64,000 nt of DNA from an uncultured Comamonadaceae bacterium (lineage in GTDB: Bacteria; Pseudomonadota; Gammaproteobacteria; Burkholderiales; Burkholderiaceae), in assembly GCA_946482595.1 (NCBI GenBank), contig CAMLSD010000001.1:62001-126000 (forward strand). Reading direction: 5' to 3'. Below are positions 37,365-46,885 of this stretch, one piece after another. Made by a program: the position numbers and the translations under genes. Every line of letters begins with the position of its first letter. Positions within the stretch are counted from its first letter, which is position 1. The notes under the pieces were generated by a model, which saw nothing but the letters and a program-made list of their open reading frames with translations, ran no database searches and was not told the DNA's origin.

Positions 37365-38696
37365 ATGTCCATCACGCTTCTCTTCACCATGCTGCTGGGC
37401 TTTGCCTTCAGCATCTCGATTGCCGTGTCGATCGGCGGCTCGGCCATGCTGGGCATGGCGCTGTTCGAGCCGGACAAGCTGATCCTGGCGCCCAAGGAGA
37501 TGTTCACTGCGATCGACAAGTTCCCGCTGGCGGCGATCCCGTTTTTCATCCTGGCGGGCAACCTGATGGAGACCGGGGGCATCTCGCGCCGGCTGGTGGA
37601 ATTTGCCAAGTCGCTGGTGGGTGGGGTGCAGGGCGGCCTGCCGATGACCTGCGTGCTGACCTGCATGATCTTTGCGGCGGTGTCGGGCTCGTCGGTGGCC
37701 ACCACGTTTGCGATCGGCTCGATCCTGATCCCGGCCCTGATCCGGCATGGCTATCCCGTCGGCTATGCCGCCGCACTGCAGGCCACGTCGGCCGAACTGG
37801 GCGTGATCATTCCGCCGTCGATCCCGATGATCCTGTTCGGTGTGGCCGCCGAGGTGTCGATCGGTGAACTGTTCATCGCCGGTGTCGTTCCCGGCCTGCT
37901 GGTAGGGGGTGCCTTGATGCTTTTCGTGCACCTGTGGTGCCGCATCAAGGGGCTTGGCAAGCAGGACGGTGACGGTCGCCTGCCGATCGGTCGCGCCATG
38001 GTCGATGCGGCCTGGGCGCTGCTGATGCCGGTGATCATCCTGGGCGGCATCTACGGCGGCGTGTTCACGCCCACCGAGGCCTCGGTGGTGGCCGTGTTCT
38101 ATGCGCTGCTGGTGGGCCTGGTGATCCACCGCGAACTGCAGTGGTCGCACCTGCTGGCCGTGCTGAAGAAATCGGTGATCTCCAGCGCGGTGATCATGTT
38201 CATCATCGCCAATGCGGGGCTGTTCGCCTTCCTGATCACCCGAGCCGGCATCCCCGACGCCATCGGCCTGTGGCTGAAGGACGTGCTGCAGTCACCGGGC
38301 TGGTTCCTGCTGGGCGTCAATGCGGCGCTGTTCCTGATCGGCATGTTCATCGAGACCTCGGCAGCGATCATCGTGCTGGCACCCATCCTGGTGCCGGTGG
38401 CCATGCATTTCGGCATCGATCCCGTCCACTTCGGCATCATCATGGTGATCAACCTGGCCCTGGGCATGATCACCCCGCCATTCGGCGTGAACCTGTTTGC
38501 CGCCTGCACCGTGGCGAAGATCTCGCTCGACCGGATCGTGGGCTACCTGCTGCCCTTCGTGCTGGTCGTCATCGGCTGCCTGATGCTGGTGACCTACCTC
38601 CCGTCGATCTCGCTGAGCCTGCGCGACCTCGTCTTCGACAAGGCAGCCGTCACGGCGCCCGGTCCTGCGCCGGCCACAGTGATCGCGCCTCAGTGA
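37365..38696 (+). CDS. dctM: TRAP transporter large permease DctM (apionate cluster)
   Basis: The product is 443 aa with about 12 membrane segments. MLLGFAFSISIAVSIGGSAMLG and IPFFILAGNLMETGGISRRLVEF are DctM motifs. The ATG is set at 37365 (MSITLLFTML) to match the paralog; 16 upstream residues are unsupported. The part from 37389 to 37690 is identical base for base to the second dctM. It moves the solute across the inner membrane with Na+. Confidence 0.93.
   Translation: MSITLLFTMLLGFAFSISIAVSIGGSAMLGMALFEPDKLILAPKEMFTAIDKFPLAAIPFFILAGNLMETGGISRRLVEFAKSLVGGVQGGLPMTCVLTCMIFAAVSGSSVATTFAIGSILIPALIRHGYPVGYAAALQATSAELGVIIPPSIPMILFGVAAEVSIGELFIAGVVPGLLVGGALMLFVHLWCRIKGLGKQDGDGRLPIGRAMVDAAWALLMPVIILGGIYGGVFTPTEASVVAVFYALLVGLVIHRELQWSHLLAVLKKSVISSAVIMFIIANAGLFAFLITRAGIPDAIGLWLKDVLQSPGWFLLGVNAALFLIGMFIETSAAIIVLAPILVPVAMHFGIDPVHFGIIMVINLALGMITPPFGVNLFAACTVAKISLDRIVGYLLPFVLVVIGCLMLVTYLPSISLSLRDLVFDKAAVTAPGPAPATVIAPQ
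37389..37690 (+). repeat. 302-bp tract identical to 63327-63628 (dctM copy 1)
   Basis: Base-by-base comparison shows no difference over 302 bases. The mismatches just outside are C/G at 37388 and G/A at 37691. The flanking dctM sequence differs at many positions. Both tracts lie in the same orientation, 25,938 bases apart. Confidence 0.97.
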
Positions 38697-38703
38697 GTCC
38701 CCG

Positions 38704-39984
38704 ATGCCTTCTTCCATGTCCACTCCGAGTCCCGTCATGTCCGACCGCATCCACGCCACCTACTGGCTCGAGACCAGCGATACACCCGCCCGCGCCGCCG
38801 AGGTGATCGCCGGTGAACAATCCAGCGGCACCTTCCTGGCGCTGGCGGCCGAGACCCCCGAGCTGAAGGCGCGCAGCGGGGCGCGCATCGAACGGCTCGA
38901 GGTGCTCGACACCGTCGACACGCCCAGCCTGCCCGGGCGCTACCCGCCCGGCAGCCGCTTCACCCGCTGTCACCTGGAGCTGTCCTGGCCGGTCGACAAC
39001 ATGGGGCTCTCTTTGCCCAACGTGATGGCCACGGTGGCCGGCAACCTGTTCGAACTGCAGTGTGTGTCGGGCCTGCGCATCACCGGGCTGCAACTGCCAC
39101 CGGCCTTTGCCGAAGCCTGCCCCGGCCCGGCCTTCGGCATCGACGGCACGCGCCGGCTGGCCGGGGTGGCGCACGGGCCCCTGATCGGCACCATCATCAA
39201 GCCCAGCGTCGGCCTGCGCCCGGAACAGACGGCCGCCGAGGTGCGACAGCTCCTGGCCGGCGGCATCGACTTCATCAAGGACGACGAACTCCAGGCCGAC
39301 GGCCCCCACTGTCCCTTCGAGCAGCGCGTGCGCGCCGTGATGCGGGAGGTGCATGCAGCCGCCGACCGCATGGGCCGCCAGCCCATGGTGGCCTTCAACC
39401 TCACCGGCGAACTCGACGAGATGAAGCGCCGCCATGATCTTGTGCTGTCACTGGGGGGCACCTGTGTGATGGTCAGTCTGAACTCGGTCGGCCTGGTGGG
39501 CCTGCGCGAGCTGCGTCGGCATGCCGCACTGCCCATCCATGCCCATCGCAACGGCTGGGGCTACCTCAGCCGCTGCCCGGCCCTGGGCTGGGATTACGCC
39601 CCCTGGCAGACCCTGTGGCGCCTGGCCGGCGCCGACCATCTGCATGTCAACGGGCTGGGCAACAAATTCAGCGAAAGCGACCACGACGTTGCCGCCGCCG
39701 CACAGGCCGTGCTGCGGCCGCTGTGGCCTCATGCGCCGATGGCCGCGATGCCGGTGTTCAGCTCCGGCCAGACGGGCCTGGTCGCTGCCGCGACCCATGC
39801 CGTGGCCGGTGGCACCGACCTGATCTTTGCGGCCGGTGGCGGCATCTTCGGTCACCCGGCTGGCGTGGCGGCCGGGGTGAGCGCGTTGCGCCAGGCCTGG
39901 GATGCTGCCGTGGCCGGTGTTGACCTGCAGGCGCACGCGGCCCGGCACCCCGAGCTGCAGGCGGCACTGGGGTTCTGGCGATGA
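38704..39984 (+). CDS. RuBisCO-like protein (3-oxo-isoapionate-4-phosphate lyase type)
   Basis: The product is 426 aa (ATGs at 38716 and 38737 are other possible starts; conserved sequence begins MSDRIHATYWLET). It has the large-subunit fold: GTIIKPSVGL keeps the RuBisCO Lys175 equivalent (K166) but has Ser for Lys177, and FIKDDE (K192, D193, E195) keeps the carbamylated Lys and metal ligands. The loop-6 Lys motif is absent, so it does not fix CO2. In apionate clusters such proteins are either OiaC (decarboxylase) or OiaX (transcarboxylase/hydrolase giving 3-phosphoglycerate and glycolate). No erythrulose-phosphate isomerases are near, which favours OiaX by inference. Confidence 0.85.
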   Translation: MPSSMSTPSPVMSDRIHATYWLETSDTPARAAEVIAGEQSSGTFLALAAETPELKARSGARIERLEVLDTVDTPSLPGRYPPGSRFTRCHLELSWPVDNMGLSLPNVMATVAGNLFELQCVSGLRITGLQLPPAFAEACPGPAFGIDGTRRLAGVAHGPLIGTIIKPSVGLRPEQTAAEVRQLLAGGIDFIKDDELQADGPHCPFEQRVRAVMREVHAAADRMGRQPMVAFNLTGELDEMKRRHDLVLSLGGTCVMVSLNSVGLVGLRELRRHAALPIHAHRNGWGYLSRCPALGWDYAPWQTLWRLAGADHLHVNGLGNKFSESDHDVAAAAQAVLRPLWPHAPMAAMPVFSSGQTGLVAAATHAVAGGTDLIFAAGGGIFGHPAGVAAGVSALRQAWDAAVAGVDLQAHAARHPELQAALGFWR

Positions 39985-41378
39985 GCGCCGTGACATCGGC
40001 ACCCGTGCCCACCCACACTGCCAGCCTGCCGCCGGGCCCGCTGCTGGCCTACTACGGCGACGACTTCACCGGTTCGACCGACGTGATGGAGGCCTTCACC
40101 ACCGCCGGCATTGCCACGGTGCTGTTCCTGCGCGAGCCCGACGCGGCATGGCGCGCACGCTTTGCCCACATGCGCTGCGTGGGGCTGGCCGGCACCGCCC
40201 GTGGCCAGACCCCGGCCTGGATGCAGGCGCACCTGCCACGGGCACTGACCAGCCTGAAGGCCTTTGGCGCACCGCTGCTGCAATACAAGGTGTGCTCCAC
40301 CTTCGACTCCAGCCCCGAGCGCGGCTCCATCGGCCAGGCCATCGACATCGGCCTGAAGATCCAGCCCGGCGCCTGGTCGCCGATGGTGATCGGCGCCCCG
40401 CGGCTGCGCCGCTACCAGGCCTTCGGCCACCTGTATGCGGGCATGGGTGCGCAGGTCCATCGGCTGGACCGCCACCCCACGATGTCGCGCCACCCGGTCA
40501 CGCCCATGCGCGAGTCCGACCTGCGGCTGCACCTGGCCCACCAGACCCGCCAACGCATCGAGCTGATCGACCTCGCCCAGCTCAAGCAGGGTGATGCCGA
40601 TGCCGCACTGCGTGGCCTGGCCGGCCAGGACCAGCCCATCGTGATGATCGACGTGATCGACGACGACACCCTAGCCGAAGCCGGCCGCCTGGTCTGGGCG
40701 CACCGGGGCCAGGGGCTGTTCACCGCGTCCTCATCCGGCCTGGAATATGCCCTGGCCGCGCACTGGCGCCGTTGCGGCATGCTGCCCGCGCCACCCGCAC
40801 TGCCACCCACCCGGCCGGTCGATGCCATTGCCGCCATCAGCGGCAGCTGCTCGCCGGTGACCGCCGCGCAGATCGCCTGGGCCGCAGCGCACGGCCTGGC
40901 CACCGAGCGCATCCAGGTGGCTGCCCTGCTGCACGACCGCGAGCGCCATGCCGAGATCGAACGGGTGGTGGCCGCCGCCGCCCAGGCACTCGCGCAAGGC
41001 CGCAGCCCGGTCATCCACTCGGCCACCGGGCCCGACGACCCGGCCGTCATCGGCTTTGCCGAACAGGCGAGGGCGGCCGGACTCACCGTGGCCCAGGCCC
41101 ACGAACGTGTCGGGGCCGCCCTGGCCGACACCATGCGCCGCCTGGTCGAACGCACCGGCGTGCGGCGCCTGGCGATCGCCGGCGGCGACAGCTCAGGCGC
41201 CGTGGCCGGTGCACTCGACATCGCCGCCCTCACGGTGGGCGCACAGCTGGTGCCGGGTGCACCGCTGTGCCGGGTTTGGTCGGACGACCCGCGCATCGAC
41301 GGGATGGAGCTGGTGCTCAAGGGCGGACAGATGGGCCAGGCCGACTTCTTCGGGCGCGTGCTGCACGGCACGGCCTGA
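39981..41378 (+). CDS. oiaK: DUF1537 kinase, 3-oxo-isoapionate kinase type
   Basis: The product is 465 aa. The N-terminal domain has YYGDDFTGSTDVME and the C-terminal nucleotide-binding domain LAIAGGDSSGAVAGALDI, the four-carbon acid sugar kinase family. In apionate operons this enzyme makes 3-oxo-isoapionate 4-phosphate, the substrate of the RuBisCO-like protein encoded just upstream. Its ATG overlaps that gene's stop by 4 bases. It differs clearly from OtnK at 57928. Confidence 0.85.
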   Translation: MSAVTSAPVPTHTASLPPGPLLAYYGDDFTGSTDVMEAFTTAGIATVLFLREPDAAWRARFAHMRCVGLAGTARGQTPAWMQAHLPRALTSLKAFGAPLLQYKVCSTFDSSPERGSIGQAIDIGLKIQPGAWSPMVIGAPRLRRYQAFGHLYAGMGAQVHRLDRHPTMSRHPVTPMRESDLRLHLAHQTRQRIELIDLAQLKQGDADAALRGLAGQDQPIVMIDVIDDDTLAEAGRLVWAHRGQGLFTASSSGLEYALAAHWRRCGMLPAPPALPPTRPVDAIAAISGSCSPVTAAQIAWAAAHGLATERIQVAALLHDRERHAEIERVVAAAAQALAQGRSPVIHSATGPDDPAVIGFAEQARAAGLTVAQAHERVGAALADTMRRLVERTGVRRLAIAGGDSSGAVAGALDIAALTVGAQLVPGAPLCRVWSDDPRIDGMELVLKGGQMGQADFFGRVLHGTA

Positions 41379-41394
41379 GGTTATGCTTTCCGGC

Positions 41395-42126
41395 ATGAAC
41401 GTCGAACAGATACAGCGTCGCAAGATCTACCAGGAAGTGCTGGATCGCCTGCTGTCGCGCATTCGGGCCGGTGAATGGGCGCCCGGCGACCAGCTGCCCT
41501 CCGAGCGCGACCTGATGGAGGCCTACGGCGTCGGCCGCCCGGCAGTGCGCGAGGCCCTGCAGGCCATGGCACGGTCCGGCATCGTCGAGATCATGCACGG
41601 CGAACGCGCCCGCGTGGTGGTGCCCACCGCCGAGCTGCTGATCGAACAGATCGCCGGTGGCGCCCAGCACCTGCTGCGCATGCAGCCCGACATGCTCGAC
41701 CACCTGAAGGACGCCCGCGTCTTCCTCGAAACCGGCCTGTGCCGGCTGGCGGCCGAACGCGGCCAGCCCCAGGGCGTCGAGCGACTGCGTCAGCGCCTGG
41801 ACGAACACCGGGCCGCACTGACCGATCTCGACGTCTTCCTGCAGCGCGACATGATGTTCCACCGCGAGATCGCCCAGCTCGCCGGCAACCCGATCTTCCC
41901 GGCCATCGTCGAGGCCTTGTTCAACTGGGCAAGCGAGTACTACAGCACCATCGTGCGAGCGCCCGGTGCCGAACAACTCACGCTGGAAGAACACACCCGC
42001 ATCTACGAAGCCATCGCCGCCCGCGACCCCGACGCCGCAGCCCAGGCGATGCACGACCACCTCACCCGCGCCAACGTGCTGTACCAGACCCAGTTGGCCG
42101 AGCCCCCGCTGAACGGCGCGGGGTGA
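41395..42126 (+). CDS. GntR-family regulator (FadR/NanR subfamily)
   Basis: The product is about 243 aa (an ATG at 41383 would add 4 residues). The winged helix has PSERDLMEAYGVGRPAVREAL, and an FCD ligand domain follows (LETGLCRLAAERG, DMMFHREIAQLAGN, DHLTRAN), where Asp and His bind a metal and the effector acid. It closes the apionate operon and probably binds the site at 34717. No terminator is obvious after it. The following 191 bases hold no clear gene. Confidence 0.9.
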   Translation: MNVEQIQRRKIYQEVLDRLLSRIRAGEWAPGDQLPSERDLMEAYGVGRPAVREALQAMARSGIVEIMHGERARVVVPTAELLIEQIAGGAQHLLRMQPDMLDHLKDARVFLETGLCRLAAERGQPQGVERLRQRLDEHRAALTDLDVFLQRDMMFHREIAQLAGNPIFPAIVEALFNWASEYYSTIVRAPGAEQLTLEEHTRIYEAIAARDPDAAAQAMHDHLTRANVLYQTQLAEPPLNGAG

Positions 42127-42317
42127 GGGGCGTGCACAGGCGGTAACTTGCTCTGGCGCCGGTCCTGTGCGAACAGGTCAACAGGCGCCTGGCGTCGCCG
42201 GAACATCGAAGGCCTGATGCGCGGGGTGGGCACGCCTGCCATCACGCCCGCTTGCTTGGGGTGAGAGGCGAGCGTTGAGAAATGCCCAGATGGATTGGAA
42301 GCGTCGAACTCCAGTGC

Positions 42318-42860
42318 TCAACACTCGCCCCATCGGCGCAAGCCGTCCACCACAGGTGGTTTCGAACTGGTCTCGGACCGCGCGAAACTGGCCGGCTTGG
42401 TGGTCTTTGCCACGACAACGAAGCCCGTGATGAAGCCGTTCGCTACGACGGGCTCTTTGACTGCGCAGATGAATGAGCGCAGCGTCAATTCGGTGGCTCG
42501 CTCCTCAATGGCGGTAATCTTGAACTGGTAGGTGGTGCCGACAACCACCCGGTCAAACACGATCACTGTGGAGTTCGCGAAATTGACCTGATCCAGCGCC
42601 GCGAGCATCGGGCCCGCACCCAGCGCCCGTTCCGCCGATTCGCGGTCTTGCGCCACGGCGATCACTCGGGCGCAATCCATGCAGTCAGGGAACCATCCCT
42701 CCGGAAAGCTGCCCAGATGCCCGATCAACCCGTAGCTGTATGTGTTTGCGACGCCGTACCCGTTGCTGAAGGCAATCGTTCGAAAATCGGTGGTGTCATC
42801 GCTTCCACCACCACAGCCGCCCATGAGCGCGAGCGCGGAGCAGACCAGCAACCTGCGCAT
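42318..42860 (-). CDS. lipoprotein with possible PrcB_C-like domain
   Basis: The product is about 180 aa. The N-terminus MRRLLVCSALALMGGCGGG is a lipoprotein signal with the lipid Cys near residue 16. The second half (VVVGTTYQFKITAIEER..LRSFICAVKEPV) resembles PrcB C-terminal domains in pattern only. ATG 42860 is preferred to the TTG at 42875. Base composition looks less GC-rich than its neighbours and it lies alone, so it may be a late arrival. Function unknown. Confidence 0.6.
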   Translation of the reverse strand: MRRLLVCSALALMGGCGGGSDDTTDFRTIAFSNGYGVANTYSYGLIGHLGSFPEGWFPDCMDCARVIAVAQDRESAERALGAGPMLAALDQVNFANSTVIVFDRVVVGTTYQFKITAIEERATELTLRSFICAVKEPVVANGFITGFVVVAKTTKPASFARSETSSKPPVVDGLRRWGEC

Positions 42861-42994
42861 GGTGATGATCCTCAATGGGAGTTGAAGCGCCCCAGGTCAT
42901 GAGCGGGGCCGTCAGCCAGCACGGAGATCCCCGCCTGAAGGTGGGCGTGGCTACCAGCGCAGGGGGCGCTGCCCTCCGGCCCATCCCAGCCCGC

Positions 42995-43894
42995 TCAGGC
43001 CGCCCGCCGCGCTCGGGCGCTGGCGCCACCCGCAGGTTGCGCATGCAGCGGGGCTGGCGCGGTCACGTCACTGAGGTCGCGTGCGCTGGGGGGCCAGTGC
43101 TTGAGGGTGGACTTGCGCAGCAGGGCCACGCCGGGGCCGCGGTTGTTGCTGAAGGTGCGTTCGATCACGTGGGTGACCAGGCGGCGTCGGACCCTTTCGG
43201 TGATGATGACCGTGGAGCAACGGGTGCCGTAGCGGCCGTCAGGGGTGCGGATGAAGGCGGGTGACAGCCAGCGTTCCCATTCGATGGGCACGCCGGTGCT
43301 GGGCAGGAATTCATCGGCCATTTCGGTGCGGTCGCCCAGGGCCTGGAACAGGGCTTCGCTCAGGTCTTCGGCGGACTCGGCGTCGCGCAGGCAGCCGCGC
43401 ACCTGCTGTTTCAGTCGCTCGACCTTGGGCCAGGGGGTGTCGAGCTGGGCGTTCGACAGCCCATAGACCCCGCGCTCCAGGCGCTGGGGGAAGCGTGCCC
43501 GGTTGGAGCCCCAGAAGCATTCGCCGCGGGCCAGATCGGCGGCGATGAGGTTGAAGCCGTTGTAGCCGCTGAGGCTCACCTGCATCCAGAACCTGTCCAT
43601 CGACAGGTCGCCACGCAACCACAGCGGCACGATGTCTCCGCGTGAGGGCGCGCCGGCGTCGACGTCGGCGGGGTTGCGCACGTTGGTCAGCATGGCCAGG
43701 CGACCTTCGGCGGTCAGACCCAGCCAGGTGCCGCCCGAGCGTGTGTCGCGCCCGCCCAGGATTTCAGGGCTCAGGGTGTCGGGGCGCCACCAGGCCAGTC
43801 GTGCCGCCGGGCGGTCGAAGTATTCGTCGCGGTTGGCCGCCACCACCAGGGGGAAGCGGCGGTTCGCATCGATGGCCAGGGCTACGAGACACAT
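42995..43894 (-). CDS. NRDE (TANGO2-like) family protein
   Basis: The product is 299 aa and begins MCLVALAID, with the diagnostic NRDE in VVAANRDEYFDRP (about 19-31). GGRDTRSGGTWLGL and RYGTRCSTVI are other family marks. The N-terminal Cys2 suggests an Ntn-hydrolase-like fold. TANGO2 relatives have been linked to heme and CoA or lipid handling; the bacterial role is unknown. It overlaps the DUF4936 gene by 13 bases. Confidence 0.92.
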   Translation of the reverse strand: MCLVALAIDANRRFPLVVAANRDEYFDRPAARLAWWRPDTLSPEILGGRDTRSGGTWLGLTAEGRLAMLTNVRNPADVDAGAPSRGDIVPLWLRGDLSMDRFWMQVSLSGYNGFNLIAADLARGECFWGSNRARFPQRLERGVYGLSNAQLDTPWPKVERLKQQVRGCLRDAESAEDLSEALFQALGDRTEMADEFLPSTGVPIEWERWLSPAFIRTPDGRYGTRCSTVIITERVRRRLVTHVIERTFSNNRGPGVALLRKSTLKHWPPSARDLSDVTAPAPLHAQPAGGASARARRAA

Positions 43895-44172
43895 GGGACG
43901 AACACCTCGACGTGACGCGCTCCCTGGATCCAGCTCTGCACCGGGCCGGCGGCGTGCACGATGTGCTGCTCGAGCACAGCGTCGATGCCGTCGGTGTGGG
44001 TGTAGATCTCCATCCAGGTCTGCTGGCCGTCCTTGATTTCGGGGCGGCGCCACAGTTCGGTCGACAGGCCGGGGTGGCGCTCGCGCAAATCGCCCTGCAT
44101 GCGCTGCACCGCCTCATGGGCCGGCGCGGTATCGCTCAAGGCCACACGATAGTAGATGAAAAGGCGTCTCAT
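43882..44172 (-). CDS. DUF4936 family protein
   Basis: The product is 96 aa starting MRRLFIYYRV, with TWMEIYTHTDG in the centre and a ferredoxin-like alpha/beta pattern. This is the DUF4936 family of betaproteobacteria, unknown in function. It lies between ygfZ and the NRDE gene, overlaps the latter, and is co-directional with both. Confidence 0.85.
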   Translation of the reverse strand: MRRLFIYYRVALSDTAPAHEAVQRMQGDLRERHPGLSTELWRRPEIKDGQQTWMEIYTHTDGIDAVLEQHIVHAAGPVQSWIQGARHVEVFVPCVS

Positions 44173-44230
44173 GCTGGCAGGCTCCCGGGCCCCAAGTGAG
44201 AAGGATTGCGCGGGTGCGCCTTGCAGAAAT

Positions 44231-45208
44231 TCACGCTTGGGCCGCCAACGTGTAGGGCAGCGGTGCCAGCCGCACGGCCGGGCCGTCGGGCGAGCCGGCG
44301 TGCAGCTCCCCGCCTTCGGCGGCGGCCAGCTTGAGCTCGGCAAATGCGCTCCAGCCGCCGCCGGGCCGGGGCGCCGCATTGACGATCATGCCGCTGGGTT
44401 GGCCCGGGTCGGCGCTGTGGAACAGTTCCTGGCCGGGCACGAGCGTCGTGTCGGCATGGACGATGAAGCCGCGCCGCTTGAGGGTGCCGCGGTACTGGCT
44501 GCGTGCCACGACCTCCTGGCCGGGGTAGCAGCCCTTCTGGAAGTTCACGCCGCCAACCGATTCGAGGTTGATCATCTGCGGCACGAACTGCTCCACCACG
44601 GGCGCGACGATGGTCGGGATGCCGCTTTCGACGTCGAGCCATTGCCAGCTCGCCAGGGGCAGGGCGGCGGTGTCGGCGAGCGCCGGAGCATCTGCAGGGG
44701 CAACATGCAGCACGCGGGGCAGGCCGTTCACGTCGGGCAGCCGGATCAGGGTGGTCTGGCCCTGGGTGGTGCGCTCCCAGGCCTGGGCCGGGGCGCCCAG
44801 CGCAAGCGCCGGTGCGCCGGCCACGCCGCTCACGCGCAGTTCGGGCGTGGCGTCGCGCAGCTTGACCTTGGCGCGCAGCACGAACATGGACAGGCGCTTG
44901 AGGGTGGGCGCCAGCAGGTCGGCGCTGCACAGCAGCCGAAGTTCTTGGGCCGACTCCTTCCAGACCAGGAAGCTGGCCAGCAGGCGCCCCTTGGCCGAGC
45001 AGTAGCCCGCGAGCCGGGCCTGGCCCAGCGGCATCAGCGTGATGTCCTGCGTGAGCTGACCGTGCAGGAAGCTGGCAGCGTCTTCACCGTCGGCGGCGAT
45101 CACGCCCAGGTGCGACAGCGTCGCTGCACCGGCCAGCGGTTCGGCCGGTGACGACAGGGAGGCGGGAGCGGAAGCAGGAGCAGCGGTGGAAGGGGTGGCG
45201 GCAGTCAT
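44231..45208 (-). CDS. ygfZ: tRNA-modifying/iron-sulfur repair protein YgfZ (folate-binding)
   Basis: The product is 325 aa. KGCYPGQEVVARSQYRG (around residue 235) is the YgfZ signature, with the Cys needed for activity. It belongs to the GcvT-like folate-binding proteins and helps keep iron-sulfur enzymes working. The start at 45208 begins an Ala/Ser-rich leader that is not conserved; the true start could be further in. It is divergent from mltG, with 50 bases between. Confidence 0.93.
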   Translation of the reverse strand: MTAATPSTAAPASAPASLSSPAEPLAGAATLSHLGVIAADGEDAASFLHGQLTQDITLMPLGQARLAGYCSAKGRLLASFLVWKESAQELRLLCSADLLAPTLKRLSMFVLRAKVKLRDATPELRVSGVAGAPALALGAPAQAWERTTQGQTTLIRLPDVNGLPRVLHVAPADAPALADTAALPLASWQWLDVESGIPTIVAPVVEQFVPQMINLESVGGVNFQKGCYPGQEVVARSQYRGTLKRRGFIVHADTTLVPGQELFHSADPGQPSGMIVNAAPRPGGGWSAFAELKLAAAEGGELHAGSPDGPAVRLAPLPYTLAAQA

Positions 45209-45258
45209 GCCTCCATTATCATCAGCGCCCGTTGGCCCATCCCGTTCAGGGTTAGTAC

Positions 45259-46251
45259 ATGAGATTCCTCCGCCGCGTCCTGCTTGCTGTTGTCGTGCTG
45301 GCCGTGGCGGCCGCAGGCGGTGTCGTGTGGTGGCTGCAGCGGCCCCTGGCGCTTCGTGCCGCATCGGTCGAGCTGTCGATCGAGCCGGGCATGACGCCGC
45401 GAGAGATCGCCCAGGCCTGGGTGCAGGCGGGGGTGGATGCGCCGCCGCGGCTGCTTTATGAGTGGTTCCGCTGGTCGGGCCAGGCGCGGAAGATCCGTGC
45501 CGGCAGTTACGAGATCGAGGCCGGCGTCACGCCGCGCAGCCTGCTCGACAAGATGGTCCAGGGCGACGAGACCCTGGTCACCGTGCGCTTCATCGAGGGC
45601 TGGACCTTCCGGCAGGTGCGTGCCGCACTGGCGGCGGCCGAGGGGCTGAAGCCGGCCACCGCCACGCTGAGTGACGCGCAGTTGATGGCTGCGATCGGCG
45701 CCGAAGGGCAGCATCCCGAGGGGAGGTTCTACCCCGACACCTATGCCTTCAGCAAGGGCGTGAGCGACCTGACCGTGCTCAGGCGCGCCTACCGTGCGAT
45801 GCAGCAGCGTGTGGATGCCGCCTGGGCCGAGCGTCGTCCCGACACACCGCTGAAGTCGAAGGATGAGCTGCTGGTGCTGGCGTCGATCGTCGAAAAGGAG
45901 ACCGGGCTGGAAGCCGACCGGGCCCGTGTGGCCGGGGTGTTCATCAACCGCCTGCGCATCGGCATGCCGCTGCAGACCGACCCCACGGTGATCTACGGGC
46001 TGGGTGAGACCTTCGACGGCAACCTGCGCAAGCGCGATCTCCAGACCGACACGCCGTACAACACCTACACCCGCATGGGCCTGCCGCCCACGCCGATCGC
46101 GATGCCGGGGCAGAACTCGCTGCGCGCCGTCGTGCAGCCGGCACCCGGCAAGGCGCTTTACTTCGTGGCCCGGGGCGACGGCACCAGCGTCTTCAGTGAA
46201 TCGCTGGCCGAGCATAATCGCGCGGTCAACAAGTACCAGCGCGGGCAGTGA
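45259..46251 (+). CDS. mltG: endolytic murein transglycosylase MltG
   Basis: The product is 330 aa. One N-terminal membrane helix (about 5-27) is followed by a LysM-like part and the YceG domain with the catalytic Glu in [10 protein letters not shown]. It cuts nascent glycan strands at the inner membrane and so sets their length. It is followed by tmk and holB, the usual order in many proteobacteria. Confidence 0.96.
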   Translation: MRFLRRVLLAVVVLAVAAAGGVVWWLQRPLALRAASVELSIEPGMTPREIAQAWVQAGVDAPPRLLYEWFRWSGQARKIRAGSYEIEAGVTPRSLLDKMVQGDETLVTVRFIEGWTFRQVRAALAAAEGLKPATATLSDAQLMAAIGAEGQHPEGRFYPDTYAFSKGVSDLTVLRRAYRAMQQRVDAAWAERRPDTPLKSKDELLVLASIVEKETGLEADRARVAGVFINRLRIGMPLQTDPTVIYGLGETFDGNLRKRDLQTDTPYNTYTRMGLPPTPIAMPGQNSLRAVVQPAPGKALYFVARGDGTSVFSESLAEHNRAVNKYQRGQ

Positions 46252-46282
46252 TCGCACGGCGTGCCCACCGTTCCCATACAGC

Positions 46283-46885
46283 ATGTTCATCACCTTCGAA
46301 GGCATCGACGGCGCAGGCAAGTCCAGCCACATCGACGCGCTGGCCAGCCGCCTGGGCGCCACCGGGCGTGAGGTCGTGCGCACGCGCGAGCCCGGGGGCA
46401 CGCCGCTGGCCGAGTCGCTGCGCGAGCTGGTGCTGCACCGGCCGATGGACGCATTGACCGAATCGCTGCTGGTGTTTGCTGCCCGGCGTGATCATCTCCA
46501 GCAAGTGATCGAGCCGGCGCTACAGCGTGGCGCCATCGTGCTGTGCGACCGCTTCACCGACGCCACCTTTGCCTACCAGGGCGCGGGCCGCGGGTTTGAC
46601 CTGGCCGTGCTCACGCAACTCGAAACCTGGGTCCAGCAGGGTCGACAGCCCGACATCACGTTGTGGTTCGACCTGCCGGCGGCGACAGCGGCCGAGCGGC
46701 TGGCCGGCGCCCGGGTGCCTGACCGGTTCGAGCAGCAGCCGGCGGCGTTTTTCGAGCAGGTGTCGGGCGGCTACCGCCGCCGCGCGGCTGAACAGCCCGG
46801 GCGTTTTGTGCGCATCGACGCCGCCCAGGACCGCGCCGCCGTCTGGGGCGCCATCGAGGCGGCCATGCAGGAGCGCGGACTGTGA
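46283..46885 (+). CDS. tmk: thymidylate kinase
   Basis: The product is 200 aa. P-loop [11 protein letters not shown] (about 4-14), the [16 protein letters not shown] motif and the lid region R-rich segment are present. It phosphorylates dTMP to dTDP for DNA synthesis. The start at [10 protein letters not shown] is set by homology; the frame is open further upstream inside mltG. It overlaps holB by 4 bases. Confidence 0.96.
   Translation: MFITFEGIDGAGKSSHIDALASRLGATGREVVRTREPGGTPLAESLRELVLHRPMDALTESLLVFAARRDHLQQVIEPALQRGAIVLCDRFTDATFAYQGAGRGFDLAVLTQLETWVQQGRQPDITLWFDLPAATAAERLAGARVPDRFEQQPAAFFEQVSGGYRRRAAEQPGRFVRIDAAQDRAAVWGAIEAAMQERGL

Noticed and set aside
38704..39984. True RuBisCO large subunit for CO2 fixation
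   Set aside because: Ser replaces the second active-site Lys (KPS for KPK), loop 6 lacks its Lys, and neighbours are sugar-acid genes without phosphoribulokinase or a small subunit.
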